Position numbers and translations under genes: made by a program
Assembly (NCBI GenBank): GCA_041486365.1
Contig: JBGPLH010000241.1
Coordinates: forward strand, 1-5,374
Source of the DNA: JBGPLH01 sp041486365 [NCBI: Thermodesulfobacteriota bacterium]
GTDB taxonomy: Bacteria; JAUYMQ01
DNA length: 5,374 nucleotides
Direction of reading: 5' to 3'
In this document: positions 1-5,374 of the stretch, piece by piece
Position numbering within the stretch: the stretch's first letter is position 1
How the letters are laid out: each line of letters starts with the position of its first letter
The notes under the pieces: model-generated
The model's database searches: none
What the model saw: only the letters and a program-made list of their open reading frames with translations
Told to the model about the DNA's origin: nothing

Positions 1-1031
1 CAAGAATCCGCGCGCCGGAGGTCGTCGACGGCATCAAGCAGGCGCCGATCGAAGGCACGAGCTTCGCCTACACCTTCGACGCGGAGAACGCCAAAGAGCC
101 GTCGCGCCACACGACCCAGTACTTCGAGATGATGGGCCAGTGGGCCCTGTATCACGAGGGATGGATGTTGAGTACCGAGGTGAACCGCGCTCCGTGGGAG
201 GCTTTCGGCGCGGCCAATCCCGACCCGCTCAACAACCAGGTCCTCGAACTCTACGACCTGAATAAGGACTTCAGCCAGTCCCAGAACATCGCCGAGAAAT
301 TTCCCGACAAGGTGAAGGAGATGAAGGCGATGTTCATCGCGGAAGCCCGCAAGTATCAGGTCTTCCCGATGGACGCCTCGGTGGCTGCGCGCATCGTCGC
401 ACCGCGGCCGAACATCACCGCCGGCCGCACCGAGTTCGTGTACACGCGCCCGATGGTCGGCCTGCCGCAGGGCGATTCGCCTTCCATCCTCAACAGCTCC
501 TACACCATCACCGCGGACATCGAAGTCCCGGCAGGCGGCGCGGAGGGCATGATCCTAACGTCGGGCGGCCGGTTTGCCGGCTACGGCTTCTACCTGCTCA
601 AGGGCAAGCCGGTGTTCCTTTGGAACCTCATCGACATGAATCGCATCAAGTGGGAAGGCCCTGACGCTCTCACACCCGGCAAACACACCCTCGAGTTCGA
701 CTTCAAATACGACGGCCTCGGCGTCGGCACGCTCCTGTTCAACAACATGAGCGGCCTTGGCCGTCCCGGCACCGGCACGCTCAAGGTGGACGGCAAAGTC
801 GTGGCCACCGAAACGATGCCGCACACGCTGCCCATGATCCTGCAATGGGACGAGAGCTTCGACATCGGCTCGGACACGCTGACCGGTGTGAACGACGCCG
901 ACTACCAGCCACCGTTCGCCCTGACCGCCAAGCTCGACAAGCTGACGATCAAGGTGGACCGCCCGCAGTTGTCGCCCGAGGACATCAAGAAACTCGAACA
1001 GGCCACGCAGAACAACAAGGCGAGCGAGTAG
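1..1031 (+). CDS. Arylsulfatase, C-terminal part (5' truncated by window edge)
   Basis: This is the 3' end of a sulfatase that would hydrolyse sulfate esters, probably in the periplasm. The frame is open from base 3 to a TAG at 1029-1031, giving 342 visible residues; no start belongs here, and the ATG at 129 is internal. Residues 15-55 match the end of the alkaline-phosphatase-superfamily sulfatase domain as found in large AtsA/AtsD-type arylsulfatases: an IEGTSFAYTF stretch, then TTQYFEMMG and ALYHEGWM. LYDLNKD at about 83-89 is the usual 'ELYDL..D..E..N' segment. Residues about 160-320 form the beta-rich C-terminal domain of the long subfamily, with GGRFAGYGFYLLKGKP (188-203), GTGTLKVDGK (257-266) and DESFDIGSD (283-291). 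The last 20 or so residues are a charged tail. The formylglycine active site (CxPSR type) and most metal ligands lie off the left edge, so activity and substrate cannot be judged. A hairpin follows the stop, suggesting a transcript separate from the next gene. Confidence 0.9.
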   Translation, partial: RIRAPEVVDGIKQAPIEGTSFAYTFDAENAKEPSRHTTQYFEMMGQWALYHEGWMLSTEVNRAPWEAFGAANPDPLNNQVLELYDLNKDFSQSQNIAEKFPDKVKEMKAMFIAEARKYQVFPMDASVAARIVAPRPNITAGRTEFVYTRPMVGLPQGDSPSILNSSYTITADIEVPAGGAEGMILTSGGRFAGYGFYLLKGKPVFLWNLIDMNRIKWEGPDALTPGKHTLEFDFKYDGLGVGTLLFNNMSGLGRPGTGTLKVDGKVVATETMPHTLPMILQWDESFDIGSDTLTGVNDADYQPPFALTAKLDKLTIKVDRPQLSPEDIKKLEQATQNNKASE

Positions 1032-1059
1032 CGCGGGCGCCCGCCACGACGGATCCGAT

Positions 1060-1092
1060 CGCCCCTCCCGGGAACGGGGCCCCGGGAGGGCG
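1060..1092 (+). terminator. GC-rich hairpin after the arylsulfatase, possible terminator
   Basis: A perfect 10-bp inverted repeat, CCCTCCCGGG (1063-1072) and CCCGGGAGGG (1081-1090), encloses an 8-base loop. With one bulged C the stem extends by two more pairs, to 1060 and 1092. It starts about 30 bp after the sulfatase stop, as expected for transcription termination or 3'-end protection. No T-run follows (the next bases are GTTGGCTT), so it is not a canonical intrinsic terminator; a terminator role is inferred from position and stability. Confidence 0.45.
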
Positions 1093-1146
1093 GTTGGCTT
1101 CCGGCCGGGGCGAAGCAATGAACCCCCATCGCCGCCGCCGCGGCGC

Positions 1147-1151
1147 AGGAG
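1147..1151 (+). promoter_or_regulatory. Ribosome binding site of the DUF4410 lipoprotein gene
   Basis: AGGAG lies 7 bases before the ATG at 1159, an ideal Shine-Dalgarno spacing, and it decides that start. It is the only strong ribosome binding site seen at a start in this window; the downstream cytochrome gene has none. Confidence 0.75.
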
Positions 1152-1158
1152 TTTCGAA

Positions 1159-1908
1159 ATGAAAGGGGAACCGGTTCACCTTCTCGCGACGGCAGCGATG
1201 CTCGGTGCCCTGCTGCTCGCCGGCTGCACGACGGTCCAGACGACGTACGAGGACACGGGCGAAGCGCTCCCGAGGCCCGACATGGTCGTCGTGTACAACT
1301 TCGCCGGCTCCGCCGGCGAGGTGAAGATGGATTCGAGCGTCATGGCGAACCTGAGCGGCCGCATGGACGAGACGCCCCTCGCCGAGGAGCAGATCCAGCT
1401 CGGCCACCAGGTGGCCGACGCGCTCGCCGCGAAGCTGGTCCAGCAGATCCAGGCGATGGGTCTGCCGGCCATGCGCGCCGGAGAATCGCTCCCCGACGTG
1501 GACCGGATCGTGATGATCGAGGGACAGTTCCTCTCGATCAGCCAGGGGAATCGCACGGAGCGGGTCGTGATCGGCCTGGGCGCGGGCAGGTCTTCCGTGA
1601 AGCTGAACTCGGAGGTCTACGGTCGGACGAGAGAGGGTCGGCGCCTGCTCCAGTCGCTCACGGTGGACGCGGCCGGTTCGATGCAGCCCGGGATGGCCGA
1701 GACGATGGGTGTCGGCGCCGCGGCGGGCAACCTGGCCGTGTCCGCCGCCGCGAGCGGCGCGGGCCAGGTCGGGTCCGAAGCCTTCGGACAGACGGTCGAG
1801 GCCGACGCGAAGCGCGGCGCTGCCAAGCTCGCGGAGCAGATTGGCACTTACTTCGAGCAGCAGGGCTGGATCCCCCCCGGCTCCGTCAAGCCGGACCTCG
1901 TTCCCTAG
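1159..1908 (+). CDS. DUF4410-type lipoprotein of unknown function
   Basis: A 249-residue exported lipoprotein. Residues 1-22 are a signal peptide with a hydrophobic core (LLATAAMLGALLLAG) and a lipobox L20-A21-G22-C23, so the mature protein would begin with lipidated C23. Thr at +2 favours the outer membrane by the usual enterobacterial rule. The body matches my recollection of the DUF4410 family: VVVYNF at 43-48, a helical segment at about 76-100, the strand pair GQFLSIS (122-128) and TERVVIGLGAG (133-143), then VKLNSEVYG (147-155). A Gly/Ala-rich stretch at 184-210 resembles a glycine-zipper or membrane-associating segment and is followed by a final amphipathic helix (212-236). The start is fixed by AGGAG 7 bp upstream. 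The gene ends 3 bp before the multihaem cytochrome in the same frame, so the two are almost certainly cotranscribed. No enzymatic motif is visible and the biochemical role is unknown; family assignment was made by eye. Confidence 0.82.
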   Translation: MKGEPVHLLATAAMLGALLLAGCTTVQTTYEDTGEALPRPDMVVVYNFAGSAGEVKMDSSVMANLSGRMDETPLAEEQIQLGHQVADALAAKLVQQIQAMGLPAMRAGESLPDVDRIVMIEGQFLSISQGNRTERVVIGLGAGRSSVKLNSEVYGRTREGRRLLQSLTVDAAGSMQPGMAETMGVGAAAGNLAVSAAASGAGQVGSEAFGQTVEADAKRGAAKLAEQIGTYFEQQGWIPPGSVKPDLVP

Positions 1909-1911
1909 CCC

Positions 1912-4248
1912 GTGGCGCGCGGGGCGGCGTTCGCGAGCCTGGTCCTAGTCGCCGCGGCCCTCGCATGCGGCCGTGGGGACGAGACGGCTGGAAAGATCGG
2001 GAAATCCGCGCCGGAGAGCCCGCCGACCTTCGTCGGCCGGAGCGCATGCGCCGTCTGCCACAAGGCGGAAGCCGCGGCCTGGCGAATCTCCGATCACGCG
2101 CGCGCCATGGAGAAGGCCACGCCCCCGAGCGTCCTCGGCGACTTCCAGGGCGCGCGATTCAACGGGCACGGTGGCGTCACCTCCACCTTCACCACCCGCG
2201 ATGAGAAATTCTTCGTCCGTACCGAAGGCCCCGACGGCAAGCCGGGTGACTTCGGTATCGCCTACACCTTCGGCGTCGATCCCCTCCAGCAATATCTGAT
2301 CCCGTTCCCCGGCGGCCGCTACCAGGCTTTCGGCGTCGCGTGGGACACGCGTCCAAGGGACAAGGGCGGGCAGCGATGGTTCGACCTCCACCCCGGCGAG
2401 AAACTCACGCCGCCCGATCCCCTGCACTGGACGGGTCGCGAGCAGACCTGGAACTACCAGTGCGCCGAGTGCCACTCGACGGATCTGCGGAAGAACTATG
2501 ATCTCGCGAAGGACCGCTACCACACGACGTGGGCCGAGATCGACGTTTCCTGCGAGGCGTGCCACGGACCCGGCTCCGCCCACGTCTCCTGGGCCCGGGC
2601 GCGGAAGGAAGGCGCCCCAACCTCTTATAAGGACTCAAAGGGGCTCGTCACGCGCCTGGCTCGCGCCGAGGGGTCCTGGACTCTTCGGGACAAGAAACGC
2701 GGCATCGCGGAGTGGTCGGGCGCACCGCGAACGACCGCCCAGCTCGACGTCTGCGCCCGCTGCCACGCGCGCCGCCGTCCCATCGTGGATCCCTATCCCC
2801 CCGGCCGCCCGTTCCTCGACACGCACGCGCCCGCCCTGCTCGAAGCCGGTCTCTATCACGCCGACGGCCAGATCCTGGGCGAGGTGTACGAGTACGGCTC
2901 GTTCATCCAGAGCCGCATGTTCCGCGCGGGCGTGGCCTGCTCGGACTGCCACGATCCCCACGCGCTCGCGCTTCGCAAACCGGGCAACGCCCTGTGCGGC
3001 CAGTGCCACCTTCCTGCGAAGTTCGACGTGCCCGCTCACCATCATCACCCGGAGGGCTCGGAGGCCGCGCGCTGCGTGTCCTGCCACATGCCGGCGCGCA
3101 CGTACATGGTGGTCGACCCGCGGCGCGATCATTCCTTTCGTGTCCCCCGTCCCGATCTCTCCGCGGAGATCGGAACGCCCAACGCGTGCACCGGCTGCCA
3201 CGGGGATCGCTCGCCGAGGTGGGCGGCCGGGAAGATTGGCGCCTGGTACGGTCCGCCATCGAACGCGCGGAGGCCCGCGTTCGCCGCCGCCATCGACGCG
3301 GGCCGCCGGGGACGCGTGAGCGCGGAGAAGGACCTCGCCGCGCTCGCGATCGATCCCGAGCAGCCCGGGATCGCCCGGGCCACCGCACTCTCGCTCCTCC
3401 CGGAGTATCTGACCCCGGCGTCGCTCCCCGCCCTGGAGGCCGCCCTCGGGGACCGTGATCCGCTCGTCCGCGCGTCGTCGCTCACCGCGATCGAGGCCCT
3501 TCCGATCGAGCAACGCCCGCGCCTGGCATCTCCCGCGCTCCGCGATCCCGTGCTTCTCGTCCGTCTGGCCGCGGCGCGCGCACTGGCCGGCGCGCCGCGC
3601 GGCACCCTCACGACCCGGGGACAATCCGATCTCGATCGCGCGCTTCAGGAGCTGATCGCCTCCGAGAGGGTGAGCGACGAGCGCCCCGAATCGCACGTGA
3701 ATCTGGCCATTCTCTACGCGCAGCTCGGGCGCTCCGCCGACGCGGAGGCAGAGCTTCGCACCGCGCTCAGGCTCGATCCGCGCTTCGTCCCGGCGATGGT
3801 GAACCTCGCGGACCTCTACCGCGCCCAGGGACGCGAGACGGACGCGGAGCGGCAACTCCAGGAAGCGATCCGGATCGCGCCGGACAACGCGGAGGCGCTG
3901 CACGCGCTGGGCCTCCTGCGCGTGCGGCAGGGAAGGCGCGAGGATGGCGTGGCCCTGCTGCGCCGGGCCTCGGCGATGCGACCCGAGAGCGCACGATTTG
4001 CCTACGTGTATGCGGTGGGGCTGGACTCGACGGGCGATCGGGCCGGGGCGATCAGGGTCCTGGAGGAGGCCCACCGGAAGAGGCCGGCAGAGCGGGAGGT
4101 GCTGTCCGCGCTCGTGAGTTACGAGCAGGCGCGGGGGGACCGGAGAGCCGCGCTGACTTACGCGGAGCAGCTCCTGAAACTGTCGCCCGGCGACCCGCAG
4201 GTGCGGGCGCTCATCGAGTCGCTTCGTCGGGAGATGGGAGCGCGCTGA
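1912..4248 (+). CDS. Octahaem c-type cytochrome with C-terminal HEAT-like and TPR repeats
   Basis: A 778-residue exported cytochrome, probably an electron-transfer protein in the periplasm or anchored in the membrane. Residues 1-19 look like a signal peptide, with Cys19 in a possible but imperfect lipobox (A-L-A-C). Eight CxxCH haem-attachment motifs have their histidines at 50, 188, 218, 285, 347, 366, 392 and 430. The 137 residues between haems 1 and 2 hold a strand-rich insert (FFVRTEGPDG, FGVDPLQQYLI, FPGGRYQAF). Fourteen other histidines before residue 430, including an HHHH run at 376-379 and DHSFRVPRP at 406-414, are candidate distal ligands. Residues about 470-560 are HEAT-like helical pairs (DRDPLVRASSLTAIEAL, RDPVLLVRLAAARALAG); about 592-761 hold five TPRs of 34 residues. 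It resembles the widespread 'multihaem cytochrome / TPR protein' family of unknown reaction. GTG 1912 is the first possible start after an in-frame stop and the only one I see that keeps the signal peptide; it has no Shine-Dalgarno, suggesting coupling to the lipoprotein gene. Confidence 0.9.
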   Translation: MARGAAFASLVLVAAALACGRGDETAGKIGKSAPESPPTFVGRSACAVCHKAEAAAWRISDHARAMEKATPPSVLGDFQGARFNGHGGVTSTFTTRDEKFFVRTEGPDGKPGDFGIAYTFGVDPLQQYLIPFPGGRYQAFGVAWDTRPRDKGGQRWFDLHPGEKLTPPDPLHWTGREQTWNYQCAECHSTDLRKNYDLAKDRYHTTWAEIDVSCEACHGPGSAHVSWARARKEGAPTSYKDSKGLVTRLARAEGSWTLRDKKRGIAEWSGAPRTTAQLDVCARCHARRRPIVDPYPPGRPFLDTHAPALLEAGLYHADGQILGEVYEYGSFIQSRMFRAGVACSDCHDPHALALRKPGNALCGQCHLPAKFDVPAHHHHPEGSEAARCVSCHMPARTYMVVDPRRDHSFRVPRPDLSAEIGTPNACTGCHGDRSPRWAAGKIGAWYGPPSNARRPAFAAAIDAGRRGRVSAEKDLAALAIDPEQPGIARATALSLLPEYLTPASLPALEAALGDRDPLVRASSLTAIEALPIEQRPRLASPALRDPVLLVRLAAARALAGAPRGTLTTRGQSDLDRALQELIASERVSDERPESHVNLAILYAQLGRSADAEAELRTALRLDPRFVPAMVNLADLYRAQGRETDAERQLQEAIRIAPDNAEALHALGLLRVRQGRREDGVALLRRASAMRPESARFAYVYAVGLDSTGDRAGAIRVLEEAHRKRPAEREVLSALVSYEQARGDRRAALTYAEQLLKLSPGDPQVRALIESLRREMGAR

Positions 4249-4262
4249 CGAACGCCGGAGGA

Positions 4263-4281
4263 GCGCTTCGGTACGGAGCGC
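4263..4281. terminator. Hairpin between convergent genes, possible bidirectional terminator
   Basis: GCGCTTC (4263-4269) pairs with GGAGCGC (4275-4281) through seven base pairs, one of them a T-G wobble, around a GGTAC loop. It fills the 34-bp gap between the cytochrome stop (4246-4248) and the ATPase stop (4283-4285 on the other strand), where a shared terminator is expected. No T-run follows on either strand, so the function is inferred from position only. Confidence 0.35.
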
Positions 4282-4282
4282 C

Positions 4283-5374
4283 TCAGATCCATCCCTTGCG
4301 AAAGAGCGCCCGTTTCACGACGTGCGTCAGCACGCAGTAGCAAACGAGCGTCAGCGTCAGGATGGGCCAGTAGAGGGGGGGGAGGGGAACGAAACCGAGC
4401 GACGAGGCGATGGGGGAGTACGGGAGCCATGCGCCCGCGGCCATGATGACGGCCGAGGTCAGGATCAGCGCCCAGTTGGCGCGGCTCTCGAAGAAGGGGA
4501 TGCGGTTCGTGCGGATGATGTGGATGATCAGCGTCTGCGTCATGAGCGACTCGACGAACCAGCCCGTGTGGAACAGCGGCGCGCGGGCCGGGTCCCAGCA
4601 GTGGAAAACGTAGAGCATGACGAAGTAGGTCGTGTAGTCGAAGATCGAGCTGATCGGGCCGATGAAGAGGATGAACCGGCGTATCTCGTCGATCGACCAG
4701 GGGCGTGGCCGGGCGATCTGCTCGGGATCGACGTTATCGGTCGGGATCGGGATCTGCGAGAAGTCGTAGAACAGGTTGTTGGTGAGCACCTGGATGGGCG
4801 CCATGGGCAGGAAGGGGAGGAAGGCGCTGGCGCCGAGCACGCTGAACATGTTCCCGAAGTTGGAGCTGGCGCCCATCCGGATGTACTTCAGGATGTTCGC
4901 GAACACCTTCCGCCCTTCCATCACGCCGTCCCCGAGTACCATCAGGCTCTTCTCGAGCAGGATGATGTCCGCCGACTCCTTGGCGATGTCCACCGCGCCG
5001 TCCACGGAGACCCCCACGTCGGCCGCGCGAAGGCCCGGCGCGTCGTTGATCCCGTCGCCCATGAAGCCGACGACGTGGCCCCGCGCCTGCAGCGCCCGGA
5101 TGACGCGCTCCTTGTGGGCGGGAGACAGCCGCGCCAGCAAGGTGGCCTTCTCCGCGGCCGGCCCCAGCTCGCCGTCGGACATCGCCTCGACCTGGCTTCC
5201 GAGAAGCACCGTCTCGACGGGAAGCCCCACCTCCCGGCACACCTTCCGGCTCACCAGATCGTTGTCGCCCGTGAGCACCTTCACGTCCACGCCGCGATCA
5301 CGCAGGGCCTGAATGGCGGCGGAAGCGGTCTCCTTCGGCGGATCGAGAAAGGCGACGTAGCCCTTGAGCACCAG
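4283..5374 (-). CDS. mgtA: Magnesium-transporting P-type ATPase, C-terminal part (5' truncated by window edge)
   Basis: This P3B-type ATPase would import Mg2+ across the inner membrane at the cost of ATP. The frame runs unbroken from the right edge (first codon CTG at 5374-5372) to a TGA at 4285-4283, giving 363 visible residues; the GTG at 5371 is internal, because the family extends hundreds of residues further upstream. From memory, similarity to enterobacterial MgtA/MgtB is strong throughout. Visible landmarks are FLDPPKE (9-15), the P-domain VLTGDN (33-38), GFMGDGINDAP (103-113), the VDGAVDIA-ADIILLEKSLMVL region, and the M5/M6 signatures ASSNFGN (169-175) and NNLFYDFSQIPIP (199-211) with their Asn and Asp residues. 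Six membrane segments follow in order: M5 about 163-187, M6 191-211, M7 233-258, M8 272-288, M9 301-319 and M10 333-353. The C-terminus ends a few residues after M10, as is usual. The DKTGTLT phosphorylation site, M1-M4 and any Mg2+-sensing leader are outside the window. It converges on the cytochrome gene and is probably unrelated to it. mgtA versus mgtB cannot be separated here. Confidence 0.93.
   Translation of the reverse strand: MVLKGYVAFLDPPKETASAAIQALRDRGVDVKVLTGDNDLVSRKVCREVGLPVETVLLGSQVEAMSDGELGPAAEKATLLARLSPAHKERVIRALQARGHVVGFMGDGINDAPGLRAADVGVSVDGAVDIAKESADIILLEKSLMVLGDGVMEGRKVFANILKYIRMGASSNFGNMFSVLGASAFLPFLPMAPIQVLTNNLFYDFSQIPIPTDNVDPEQIARPRPWSIDEIRRFILFIGPISSIFDYTTYFVMLYVFHCWDPARAPLFHTGWFVESLMTQTLIIHIIRTNRIPFFESRANWALILTSAVIMAAGAWLPYSPIASSLGFVPLPPLYWPILTLTLVCYCVLTHVVKRALFRKGWI

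Noticed and set aside
129-131. ATG at 129 as the start of a 300-residue gene
   Set aside because: The frame is open to the left edge, and the upstream codons encode conserved sulfatase sequence, so this Met is internal.
1094-1122. Possible promoter: TTGGCT (1094-1099), 17-bp spacer, AATGAA (1117-1122)
   Set aside because: It matches the sigma-70 consensus at only 4 of 6 and 3 of 6 positions, within chance expectation, and the sigma preference of this organism is unknown.
1136-1145. Palindrome CGCCGCGGCG just before the ribosome site of the lipoprotein gene
   Set aside because: It has no loop, is part of a GCC-rich stretch, and such palindromes are frequent at this base composition; there is no sign that it is an operator.
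1118-1162. A 14-codon frame (MNPHRRRRGAGVSK) whose TGA overlaps the lipoprotein ATG, resembling a coupled leader peptide
   Set aside because: There is no convincing Shine-Dalgarno before its ATG, and the arginine run follows from a GCC-rich triplet stretch. The lipoprotein gene has its own good ribosome site, so a leader is not needed.
2498-3319. A 273-codon plus-strand frame overlapping the cytochrome
   Set aside because: Its composition (runs of Arg, Ala, Pro, Ser) is typical of an out-of-frame reading, and it lies wholly inside the haem domain coding sequence.
2635-4074. A 479-codon open frame on the minus strand, antisense to the cytochrome gene
   Set aside because: Long antisense frames are common in GC-rich genes. 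The product is arginine-rich and shows no recognisable fold, and the plus-strand frame is clearly the cytochrome.
4734-5312. Open frames of 168 codons (minus, 4734-5240) and 178 codons (plus, 4776-5312) over the ATPase gene
   Set aside because: Both are shadow frames of the MgtA-type gene with low-complexity products and no supporting motif.
5369-5371. GTG at 5371 as the start of the ATPase gene
   Set aside because: The frame continues to the window edge, and P3B ATPases need several hundred more N-terminal residues, including the phosphorylation site.

Overview
The window is GC-rich DNA with four protein-coding genes, two of them cut by the window edges. A lipoprotein with a clear lipobox, a secreted multihaem c-type cytochrome and a periplasmic-type sulfatase point to a Gram-negative, respiring bacterium from an environmental lineage. 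The phylum cannot be fixed from this sequence. I see no tRNA, rRNA, CRISPR array, insertion sequence or integrase.

Layout: (1) 1-1031, plus strand, is the C-terminal 342 residues of a large arylsulfatase; its catalytic N-terminus lies off the left edge. (2) 1032-1158 is a 127-bp spacer with a strong GC-rich hairpin just after the sulfatase stop and a good Shine-Dalgarno at its end. (3) 1159-1908, plus strand, is a DUF4410-type lipoprotein. (4) 1912-4248, plus strand, starts 3 bp later and in the same frame. It is a 778-residue exported protein with eight CxxCH haem-binding motifs followed by HEAT-like and TPR repeats. (5) 4249-4282 is a short convergent spacer with a hairpin. (6) 4283-5374, minus strand, is the C-terminal part of a P3B-type magnesium-transporting ATPase (MgtA/MgtB) whose N-terminus lies off the right edge.

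The lipoprotein and the cytochrome look like a translationally coupled two-gene unit. The spacing suggests a shared envelope role, perhaps a membrane-anchored electron-transfer assembly, but no substrate can be read from the sequence. The sulfatase (sulfate-ester hydrolysis) and the Mg2+ pump appear functionally separate. The most interesting part of the window is the lipoprotein-cytochrome pair and the domain architecture of the cytochrome; the rest is ordinary.
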